A stretch of 47,367 nt of DNA from an uncultured Prevotellaceae bacterium (GTDB lineage: Bacteria; Bacteroidota; Bacteroidia; Bacteroidales; Bacteroidaceae), in NCBI GenBank assembly GCA_946406555.1, contig CAMJLB010000005.1, positions 1-47,367 on the forward strand. The letters run 5' to 3'. Numbering within the stretch: position 1 is the first letter of the stretch; each line of letters begins with the position of its first letter. A program made the translations under genes and the position numbers. This document shows, piece after piece, positions 7,566 through 15,049 of this stretch. Below the pieces are notes generated by a model that searched no databases, was not told where the DNA came from, and saw nothing but the letters and a program-made list of their open reading frames with translations.

Positions 7566-8360
7566 ATGGAAGAACTGGTTATTTCGAGTGTACAAAATCC
7601 GAAAATAAAACGGCTGCTGGCACTGCAGCAGAAGTCGCAGCAGCGTCGGCGCGAAGGCTGCTTCGTGGTTGAGGGGCGCCGCGAACTGCAGCACTGCATC
7701 GAGGCAGGATACGAAGTGGAGAGCATCTTCAGGAGTGAACAGTTTATAGTGGATAGTGAAGAGTTCGCTCAACGCTACACCGTCACGCCTGCCGTCTACG
7801 AACGCATGGCCTACCGGGGCTCTACCGAAGGCGTGGTGGCCATAGTCAAGGCAAAAGAACACAGGCTTGCCGACCTCGCGCTGCCCGAACACCCGCTCAT
7901 CGTGGTGCTCGAGAGCGTAGAGAAGCCTGGCAACCTGGGAGCTGTGCTGCGTTCGGCCGATGCCGCCAAGGCCGATGCCGTGGTCGTGTGCGACCCGCTC
8001 ACCGACCTCTATAATCCCAATCTTATTCGCTCGAGCATCGGCGCCATCTTCACCGTGCCCACCGTGGCCACCAGCAGCGACGAGTGCATAGCCTTCCTGA
8101 AACAGCACCACATACAGATTCTCACTGCCCAGCTGCAAGACTCACGTCTTTATTACGACACGCCCATGACCGGGGCCACGGCCATCGTCATGGGAACCGA
8201 ATCCACCGGACTTACCAACCAGTGGCGGCAGGCGGCCGACGCGCATATCCGCATTCCCATGCTTGGCAGGCTCGACTCGCTCAATGTGTCGGTATCGGCG
8301 GCCATACTCCTCTTCGAGGCGGTAAGGCAACGGCAGGAAGCGGGAAGTAAAGAAACCTAA
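7566..8360 (+). CDS. TrmH/SpoU-family RNA 2'-O-methyltransferase
   Basis: This 264-residue SPOUT enzyme has the three family motifs: VEKPGNLGAVLRSADA, VMGTESTGLTNQW and IRIPMLGRLDSLNVSVSAAI. These form the knotted S-adenosylmethionine site. An N-terminal substrate-binding region reads SSVQNPKIKRLLALQQK. It methylates ribose 2'-OH in rRNA or tRNA; the target is not evident. The ORF track starts at a TTG at 7506, but those 20 residues cover a terminator-like hairpin. The ATG at 7566 (MEELVISSVQNPKIK) matches the family N-terminus. Confidence 0.9.
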   Translation: MEELVISSVQNPKIKRLLALQQKSQQRRREGCFVVEGRRELQHCIEAGYEVESIFRSEQFIVDSEEFAQRYTVTPAVYERMAYRGSTEGVVAIVKAKEHRLADLALPEHPLIVVLESVEKPGNLGAVLRSADAAKADAVVVCDPLTDLYNPNLIRSSIGAIFTVPTVATSSDECIAFLKQHHIQILTAQLQDSRLYYDTPMTGATAIVMGTESTGLTNQWRQAADAHIRIPMLGRLDSLNVSVSAAILLFEAVRQRQEAGSKET

Positions 8361-8426
8361 CCGTCAATAAATCATAAAAATATAAAATTATTCAGCTTTT
8401 CATTACGTACTTAGCATAAATATAAG

Positions 8427-8434
8427 TAATTTTG
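8427..8434 (+). promoter_or_regulatory. Probable pnp -7 element
   Basis: TAATTTTG matches TAnnTTTG, 37 nt before the pnp ATG. No convincing -33 element is seen. Confidence 0.55.
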
Positions 8435-8471
8435 CACGATTTTTATTTTTTAAGATGTTTTTATACAAAAG

Positions 8472-10901
8472 ATGAACGTAATTACAAAGACCCTTCAATT
8501 GGCTGATGGAAGGACCATCACCATTGAAACCGGGAAAGTGGCAAAACAGACCGACGGCTCCGTGGTTCTCCGTATGAACAACACCGTACTCCTGGCCACC
8601 GTTTGTGCCGCAAAAGATGCAGTTCCCGGAACCGATTTCATGCCTTTGCAGGTAGACTATCGTGAACAGTACTCAGCCGCAGGCCGTTTCCCCGGCGGAT
8701 TCACCAAGCGCGAAGGCAAAGCCTCTGACAACGAAATCCTGACATCGCGACTCGTGGACCGCGTTCTCCGTCCACTCTTCCCCAGTAACTATCACGCAGA
8801 AGTATTCGTAAATGTGATGCTGCTCAGTGCCGATGGCGTTGACCAGCCCGATGCACTTGCCGGATTTGCTGCCTCGGCTGCACTGGCTTGCTCGGATATA
8901 CCCTTCGAGTGCCCCATCTCGGAAGTTCGTGTGGCTCGTGTCGATGGGAAGTATGTCATCGACCCCACCTTTGAACAGATGAAGCATGCCGACATGGACA
9001 TCATGGTGGGTGCCTCGGCAGAGAACATCATGATGGTGGAAGGCGAGATGAAAGAGGTGTCGGAGCAAGACCTGCTCGGCGCACTGAAGGCTGCCATGGA
9101 GGCTATCAAGCCCATGTGCGAGCTGCAGGCAGAGCTCTCGAAGGAGCTGGGCAAGGACGTGAAGCGCGAATACAACCACGAGGTCAACGACGAGGCACTG
9201 CGCGAGCGCATGAACAAAGAGCTGTATCAGCCCGCCTACGACATCACCAGGCAGGCACTGCCCAAGCAGGACCGCGCCGATGCCTTCGAGAAGCTGCTCA
9301 GCGACTTCAAGGAGAAGTTCTTCGCCGAGCGTGCCGCCGTGTCCGAGGCTTCTCCCTCGGAAGCCGAAATCAGCGACGAGGAATACGATGCCATGATGGA
9401 CCGCTACTACCACGACGTGGAGCGAGATGCCATGCGCCGCTGCATCCTCGACGAAGGCATTCGTCTCGATGGACGCAAAACCACCGACATTCGCCCCATC
9501 TGGTGCGAGGTGAGCCCGCTGCCCATGCCTCACGGAAGTGCTATCTTCACCCGTGGCGAGACGCAGAGCCTCTCTACCTGCACCCTGGGCACCAAGCTCG
9601 ACGAGAAGCTTGTCGACGACGTGCTTGAGCGCGGCTACATGAAATTCCTGCTCCACTATAACTTCCCCCCGTTCTGCACTGGCGAGGCCAAGGCACAGCG
9701 TGGCGTCGGCCGTCGCGAGATTGGCCACGGACATCTGGCTTGGCGCGGACTGAAGGGGCAGATTCCCGAGGATTTCCCCTACACCGTGCGTCTGGTGTCG
9801 CAGATTCTCGAGTCAAATGGCTCCAGCTCGATGGCTACCGTCTGCGCCGGCACACTGGCACTGATGGATGCCGGCGTACCCATGAAGAAGCCCGTCAGCG
9901 GCATCGCCATGGGCCTTATCAAGAATCCCGGTGAGGATAAGTATGCCGTGCTGAGCGACATCCTCGGCGACGAGGACCACCTGGGCGACATGGACTTCAA
10001 GACCACCGGCACGAAAGACGGTCTGACCGCCACGCAGATGGATATCAAGTGCGACGGCCTCTCGTTCGACATTCTGGAGAAGGCTCTCATGCAGGCCAAG
10101 GCTGGCCGTGAGCACATACTGCAGTGCCTCACCGACACCATCGCCGAGCCGCGTGCCGACTTCAAGCCACAGGTTCCTCGTATCGTGCAGATCGAGATTC
10201 CGAAGGAGTTCATCGGTGCCGTCATTGGCCCTGGTGGCAAGATTATCCAGCAGATGCAGGAAGACACCAAGACCACTATCACCATCGACGAAGAAGAGGG
10301 TGTGGGCAAGGTGCAGGTGGCAGGTCCCGACAAGGAGGCCATCGACGCTGCCCTGGCCAAGATCAAGGCCATCGTGGCCATTCCCGAGGTGGGCGAGGTC
10401 TACGACGGCGTGGTGCGCTCGATCATGCCTTACGGCTGCTTTGTCGAAATCATGCCGGGCAAGGATGGTCTGCTCCACATCAGCGAGATTGACTGGAAGC
10501 GCCTTGAGACCGTCGAGGAGGCTGGCATCAAGGAGGGTGACCACATTCAGGTGAAGCTGCTCGAGATCGACCCGAAGACGGGCAAGTATAAGCTCTCTCA
10601 CCGCGTGCTCATCGAGAAGCCCGAGGGCTATCAGGAGCGTCCGGCACGCCGTGAGCGTGGTGAGCGTCCCGAGCGTGGCGAGCGCAGGCCCCGTCCTGAG
10701 CGTGGCGAGCGTCCTGAGCGTGGTGAGCGTCCTGAGCGTGGTGAACGCAGGCCCCGTCCTGAGCGTGGCGAGCGTCCGGCACGTCAGCAGAGCGATTTCG
10801 CTGAGAAGTTGCAGCAGCGCCTCGGCGATGAGTACCACGATCCTGAGACCAACCGCGAGCCGCGCGACTTCAGCGATGCCCTCGACCACATGGACTTCTA
10901 A
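8472..10901 (+). CDS. pnp: Polyribonucleotide nucleotidyltransferase
   Basis: This 809-residue protein is a phosphorolytic 3'-5' exoribonuclease of mRNA decay. Two RNase PH domains (about residues 1-230 and 320-560) flank the helical linker. A KH domain ([20 protein letters not shown], about 575-640) and an S1 domain ([20 protein letters not shown], about 645-715) follow. The core is standard. The C-terminus carries an unusual Arg/Glu-rich tail of about 50 residues built from RPERGE and RRPRPE repeats, then a short acidic end. The tail is expected to be disordered and RNA- or protein-binding. The gene has its own promoter and a long hairpin terminator downstream. Confidence 0.97.
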   Translation: MNVITKTLQLADGRTITIETGKVAKQTDGSVVLRMNNTVLLATVCAAKDAVPGTDFMPLQVDYREQYSAAGRFPGGFTKREGKASDNEILTSRLVDRVLRPLFPSNYHAEVFVNVMLLSADGVDQPDALAGFAASAALACSDIPFECPISEVRVARVDGKYVIDPTFEQMKHADMDIMVGASAENIMMVEGEMKEVSEQDLLGALKAAMEAIKPMCELQAELSKELGKDVKREYNHEVNDEALRERMNKELYQPAYDITRQALPKQDRADAFEKLLSDFKEKFFAERAAVSEASPSEAEISDEEYDAMMDRYYHDVERDAMRRCILDEGIRLDGRKTTDIRPIWCEVSPLPMPHGSAIFTRGETQSLSTCTLGTKLDEKLVDDVLERGYMKFLLHYNFPPFCTGEAKAQRGVGRREIGHGHLAWRGLKGQIPEDFPYTVRLVSQILESNGSSSMATVCAGTLALMDAGVPMKKPVSGIAMGLIKNPGEDKYAVLSDILGDEDHLGDMDFKTTGTKDGLTATQMDIKCDGLSFDILEKALMQAKAGREHILQCLTDTIAEPRADFKPQVPRIVQIEIPKEFIGAVIGPGGKIIQQMQEDTKTTITIDEEEGVGKVQVAGPDKEAIDAALAKIKAIVAIPEVGEVYDGVVRSIMPYGCFVEIMPGKDGLLHISEIDWKRLETVEEAGIKEGDHIQVKLLEIDPKTGKYKLSHRVLIEKPEGYQERPARRERGERPERGERRPRPERGERPERGERPERGERRPRPERGERPARQQSDFAEKLQQRLGDEYHDPETNREPRDFSDALDHMDF
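10650..10790 (+). repeat. In-gene 18-bp tandem repeats in pnp
   Basis: Variants of CGTCCTGAGCGTGGCGAG recur and encode RPERGE hexapeptides. A larger unit encoding [15 protein letters not shown] occurs twice. Such repeats can vary in copy number between strains. Confidence 0.8.
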
Positions 10902-10941
10902 CGCAGAAAAAAGACAACCTCTATAGCAAACGGAGCCTCTC

Positions 10942-10972
10942 TTTTCGTCAGTTGCGCGGCCTGTCAGGCCGC
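10942..10972 (+). repeat. Dispersed 31-nt palindromic element, copy 1
   Basis: TTTTCGTCAGTTGC followed by GCGGCC-TGTCA-GGCCGC. It lies 40 nt after the pnp stop and matches copies at 24486 and 42294 at 26 of 31 positions common to all three. Confidence 0.85.
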
Positions 10973-11014
10973 CCACGCCAAGCAAAAGGAAAGACACTTT
11001 TCCCGTTTACTATC

Positions 11015-11085
11015 ACAACTGGAACAGCTTTTTGCCGGCAGGTCTTCTGCCACGCGAAAAGCTGTTTCAGTTGTTCTTGTCTTCA
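11015..11085 (+). terminator. Long hairpin, probable pnp terminator
   Basis: ACAACTGGAACAGCTTTT (11015-11032) pairs with AAAAGCTGTTTCAGTTGT (11057-11074) with a single G-U wobble. A nested GGCAG/CTGCC stem lies inside, and a T-rich tail (TCTTGTCTTC) follows. Confidence 0.65.
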
Positions 11086-11184
11086 TCAGAATAATTGCTG
11101 AGGAAGACCGCTTCGCCAACAGGAGTAACTCTTCCGCCTTTCTACTGTTTTTTTTCGAATTTTCTGCCAGTTCCTATTGAATTG

Positions 11185-11216
11185 TTTGTTGTTCTCGCAT
11201 TTTTTCTTTACCTTTG
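11185..11216 (+). promoter_or_regulatory. Promoter of the glycoside hydrolase gene
   Basis: TTTG at 11185-11188, a 20-bp spacer and TACCTTTG at 11209-11216 fit the Bacteroidetes promoter exactly. The element overlaps the ORF-track start at 11214 and so supports the ATG at 11250. Confidence 0.8.
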
Positions 11217-11249
11217 TCGCCAGAAAACAATCTAAAACAATATCAAATA

Positions 11250-14200
11250 ATGAAGAAGACACGTTTATTTATGTTGGCTTCCCTGCTGCTCTTGTCATCG
11301 GCGCAGCTCAGTGCCGCCAACACCAAGACTACCGTGACACAGGTCACGGCCACCGTCAGCGTGACGACCGATGTGGATTACGTCGTCACTGGTGCAACGC
11401 CTTTTGCCGATGCCGGCATCGTGAACTTGCAGAATACCGACCATGCGGTGCTCATCCTGCAGGCAGTGAAACCCTCGAAGGCCCTTGGACTGCTTGCCGA
11501 CCATGTGCAGATCAACGGCGAGAAGGCCGTCAACGGCACCAACTGTCAGGTGAAGATGTATAACCGTGGCTGCATCGTGCTGCCCTACGGCACGGCCACC
11601 AAGCCACTTACCGTCTACTCCGGACAGAACTACCAGGGTACGGCCGTCAACGACTTCGGGCTGGAGAACAGCGGCGGCTTCATGAACACGCTCACCGATG
11701 CCAAGCTGAACAACAAGATACGCTCGTTCAAGCTGAAGCGTGGCTACATGGTCACCTTCTCTACATTGCCGGGTGGCAGGGGCTACAGCCGTTGCTTCAT
11801 TGCCGCCAATGCCGACCTGGAGTTTGCCACCCTGCCGGCTGTGCTCGACCAGACCATCTCCAGCTACCGTGTGTTCAAGTGGTACGACTTCAGTAAGGCA
11901 GGCATTGCCAACGACACCCGCAAAGAGGTGTGCGACGCCACCAACGTGCAGGGCTGCTACTCTTTCGGGCTGGGCGAGGACCGGGGCATCGACACCGAGT
12001 GCGTGCCTCACCATATCTATGAAGACTGGCCTTCGGCAGCGGCCTGTGGCAGCGTGACCTATTCGCCCCACCTGAAGACCAACAACGAGCCGGGCAACTC
12101 GGCCGACGACCACCCGCAGAGCGTGGAGACCATCCTCAACAACTGGGAGAACCTCATGGCCACCGGCATGCGTCTCTGCTCGCCGTCGAGCCACGACGGT
12201 TCGCTGAATCATCTGCGTGCCTTCCTCGACAGCATCGACGCCCGAGGCTGGCGTTGCGACATTCTCGACATGCACTGCTACTGGCCCGAGGGCAGCTTTG
12301 GCAACCTCCAAGGCTGGTACAACAGCTACAAACGCCCCATCTGGATTTCTGAATGGGTGTGGGGCGCTTCCTGGAACAGCAATGGCGCCTTTGCCAACGG
12401 CGTGACCGAGGCGCAGAATGCCGCAGCAGTGCAGCGCATCGTGAACAACCTGAACTCATGGAGCTATGTGGAGAGGTACTTCTACTGGAACAGTGAGCGC
12501 GACCCCTCGCGCATCTATAAGAACGGGGCTCTCACCGAGACAGGACGCTGGTATGCGCAGCAGAACCCCGGGCTGGGCTTCCAGAACGTGCAGCACACGC
12601 CGAAGACTCCTGCCCAGAAAGATCCATCGGCCTTCACCGTGAGCTATAACAAGACGACCAGGAAAGCCACGCTGAAGTGGCGCGACGGCAATGGCGAGTG
12701 GAACAAGGCCATGGTCGTGGAGCGCAGTACCGACGGCGGCAAGACCTGGGAGGATTATTACACCCCACGGCAGACTGAGACCGCCTCAAACTACTCGTAT
12801 ACCGACGAGAACTCGCTCGACGGATACAGCTACCGCATACACATTACCGACCTGAACAGCCGCGACCGCTATTCTTCGGTACAGACCTGCGTCATAGAAG
12901 ATGCCACCACGGGCGATGCCGTCACCGTAGACGGGAAGTCGATGTATATCGGTGGCAACCAGATTCTCAATGCCAACTTCGACCTGGGGCTGCAAGGCTG
13001 GACCAACGGCACCGGTCAGCCCATCGGCGCACCTTGCTTCCAGGTGTGCGACTACGATGCCGTGAGCGGACCCTACCTCATGTCGTGGACTTCGATGCTC
13101 GCCTCGCAAGAAGGCTCGCTCATGCAGTCGTTCGACCTCCTGCCCAACACCCAGTATTATTTCGCCTTCTATCTGCGCAATGCCGGTGGCAACACCGTGA
13201 AGCTGGAACTGGCCGATGGCACCCAGGTCATGACGACGGCGAAGACCACCCCCTGGCAGATGCAGGCTGCCAAGTTCAATTCGGGCAACAATGCCAAGGC
13301 TACCTTCCGTGCCAGTCAGATAGACCGTGCCCGTTTCGACGGGTTCATGCTCTGCCGCCTCTTCGACTCTCGCGACGAGGCCATTGCCGATGCCATGGCC
13401 TATCAGCGGCAGAAGGCCGAGGCCGCCATTGCCTATAACACGGCGGAACCGGCGCTGAATGCCGAGCTGCAGGCCGTGCTCACGGCTACCACCGGCAACA
13501 GCGAGGCCGAGCTGAACAACCTGCAGGCTGCCACCGACCAGCTGCACGCCGCCCTGCGGCAGTTGCCACAGCTGCAGCAGCTCGTGGCCAAGGCTCAGGC
13601 TTACGTGGCGCTGGGCCTGCCCGATACCGAGGAGCTGGAGGCTGCCGTCACGACGACGGCCACGCTGTCGCAGGCCTCGCAGCTGTCCGGCCTTATTCAG
13701 AAGCTGGAGCAGGAACTGGCCAAGCTGCCGCAGTTCGAACTCATGGCGGGGGCTGTCAACAATCCCAGCTTCACCTCGTCGGGCTCGGGCTGGAACGTGA
13801 AGACCGGCACCTACCAGGGTGGCGACCAGCGGCAGAACACCGTGCTGGGAAAGACCTGCTGGAATGCTTGGTGGAACACCGCCGACCAGGCCCAGACGCT
13901 GGGCATCAGCCAGCAGCTCACCGCCGTGCCCGAAGGCATCTATTACCTCTCGGCCCAGGCCACTACCGAGCACTATTGTCTTTCCGACCAGCATGCCTTC
14001 ATGCACGATGAGGCCGGCCAGCGCGTAGAATCGCCCTGGCTTGCCTACGACCGCTTCGACTATCCCGACGTGGCCCAAGCCGATGCCTGGCAGACGCTCA
14101 CCACCATGCCCCTCTATTTTGCCGAGGGCAGCAACCTCACCATCGGTTTCGAAAGCTCTAAGCAGCATGCGCAGACCGGCGCATGGGTTCGCCCGGGCAG

Positions 14201-14888
14201 CAACAAGAACAATGCCAACAGCGACAACCGCGAGGGCTGGTGGTGTGCCACGGGCTTCCAGCTCTACCGCCTGCCGATCTGCCGTCTCACCAACGACGTG
14301 CCTAACTACTGGCGCACCATCATACTGCCCCAGGACTATAAGCCAGGCAAGGGCGTGCAGCTCTACGAGGTGGCCGGCATGACCAGCGAGAACGGACGCG
14401 ACTACGTGTGCCTGTCGCCTGTCGAGAGCCAGACGGCCGGCGTGCCTTGCGTATGCTTCAGCGAGGGGCAGCAGACCGACTTCTTCGTCAGTGGTGAGGC
14501 CGTCACCTCGCCGGTGGTAGGCGAGAACTCGCTCACGGGCAACTTCTCGGTAGACTATAACATCACGAAGATTCCCGCTTCGAAGATCGGTTCGCTGGTG
14601 CTCATCGATGGTGAGTGGAAGGAGCTGACGGCCGACGAGATGCCTTATGCCATGAAGAAGGGCACGGCCTATATCTCGGGTGGTCGCAAGCGTCTCACGG
14701 TGCTTCCTTCGTGGGAAGGTGCCAAGCTGCCCATCGAAGGCGTCTCGGTAGGCATCGCCGCCACCCGTCAGGCCGACAGCACCGCTCCCGTGCAGCGCTT
14801 CACCCTTGGCGGTCGCCCAGCCGGTACGGCACAGCGGGGCATCGTCGTAGAGAAGCAGGGCGACAGCGTCAGGAAGCTTCAGCGATGA
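11250..14888 (+). CDS. Secreted multidomain GH128/Asl1-like glycoside hydrolase
   Basis: This 1212-residue protein has a signal peptide (MKKTRLFMLASLLLLSSAQLSA). A catalytic region at about residues 205-435 resembles the Asl1 / GH128 catalytic core: the KTNNEPGN and WISEWVWG segments place Glu280 and Glu368 as likely acid/base and nucleophile. A fibronectin-III-like domain (about 450-545), a jelly-roll carbohydrate-binding-like module (about 560-705, ILNANFDLGLQGW), an Ala/Leu/Gln-rich helical spacer (about 710-830) and a second jelly-roll-like module follow. The extreme C-terminus (RFTLGGRPAGTAQRGIVV) resembles a degenerate type A sorting tail of the type IX system. GH128 members cleave beta-1,3-glucans, but the substrate here is inferred. 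The ORF-track start at 11214 lies inside the promoter and is rejected. Confidence 0.72.
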   Translation: MKKTRLFMLASLLLLSSAQLSAANTKTTVTQVTATVSVTTDVDYVVTGATPFADAGIVNLQNTDHAVLILQAVKPSKALGLLADHVQINGEKAVNGTNCQVKMYNRGCIVLPYGTATKPLTVYSGQNYQGTAVNDFGLENSGGFMNTLTDAKLNNKIRSFKLKRGYMVTFSTLPGGRGYSRCFIAANADLEFATLPAVLDQTISSYRVFKWYDFSKAGIANDTRKEVCDATNVQGCYSFGLGEDRGIDTECVPHHIYEDWPSAAACGSVTYSPHLKTNNEPGNSADDHPQSVETILNNWENLMATGMRLCSPSSHDGSLNHLRAFLDSIDARGWRCDILDMHCYWPEGSFGNLQGWYNSYKRPIWISEWVWGASWNSNGAFANGVTEAQNAAAVQRIVNNLNSWSYVERYFYWNSERDPSRIYKNGALTETGRWYAQQNPGLGFQNVQHTPKTPAQKDPSAFTVSYNKTTRKATLKWRDGNGEWNKAMVVERSTDGGKTWEDYYTPRQTETASNYSYTDENSLDGYSYRIHITDLNSRDRYSSVQTCVIEDATTGDAVTVDGKSMYIGGNQILNANFDLGLQGWTNGTGQPIGAPCFQVCDYDAVSGPYLMSWTSMLASQEGSLMQSFDLLPNTQYYFAFYLRNAGGNTVKLELADGTQVMTTAKTTPWQMQAAKFNSGNNAKATFRASQIDRARFDGFMLCRLFDSRDEAIADAMAYQRQKAEAAIAYNTAEPALNAELQAVLTATTGNSEAELNNLQAATDQLHAALRQLPQLQQLVAKAQAYVALGLPDTEELEAAVTTTATLSQASQLSGLIQKLEQELAKLPQFELMAGAVNNPSFTSSGSGWNVKTGTYQGGDQRQNTVLGKTCWNAWWNTADQAQTLGISQQLTAVPEGIYYLSAQATTEHYCLSDQHAFMHDEAGQRVESPWLAYDRFDYPDVAQADAWQTLTTMPLYFAEGSNLTIGFESSKQHAQTGAWVRPGSNKNNANSDNREGWWCATGFQLYRLPICRLTNDVPNYWRTIILPQDYKPGKGVQLYEVAGMTSENGRDYVCLSPVESQTAGVPCVCFSEGQQTDFFVSGEAVTSPVVGENSLTGNFSVDYNITKIPASKIGSLVLIDGEWKELTADEMPYAMKKGTAYISGGRKRLTVLPSWEGAKLPIEGVSVGIAATRQADSTAPVQRFTLGGRPAGTAQRGIVVEKQGDSVRKLQR

Positions 14889-14918
14889 TAAGTAGATGAA
14901 TAAAAAATAGTTTTATCA

Positions 14919-15004
14919 TTGAACACGAAGACACGAAGACACAAAGACACAAAGGGCTACGCATACGAGGCTATATCTTTGTGTCTTCGTGTCTTCGTGT
15001 TCAA
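14919..15004. terminator. 29-bp perfect inverted repeat between convergent genes
   Basis: TTGAACACGAAGACACGAAG... (14919-14947) is the exact reverse complement of 14976-15004, with a 28-nt loop. The arms are built from degenerate 8-nt units (ACGAAGAC, ACAAAGAC). Lying between two converging stop codons, it probably acts as a bidirectional terminator. Confidence 0.7.
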
Positions 15005-15049
15005 TTATAATATCCGTGAAATCCGCTTAATCGTGGTATAGTCGGTCGT

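Larger units (their letters stand above)
10902..11184. other. Intergenic gap after pnp (no gene)
   Basis: No coding sequence is supported here. The gap holds one copy of the dispersed GCGGCCTGYCAGGCCGC element, the long pnp terminator hairpin, and a weaker GGAAGA...TCTTCC pair, and then leads into the promoter of the glycoside hydrolase gene. Confidence 0.7.
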
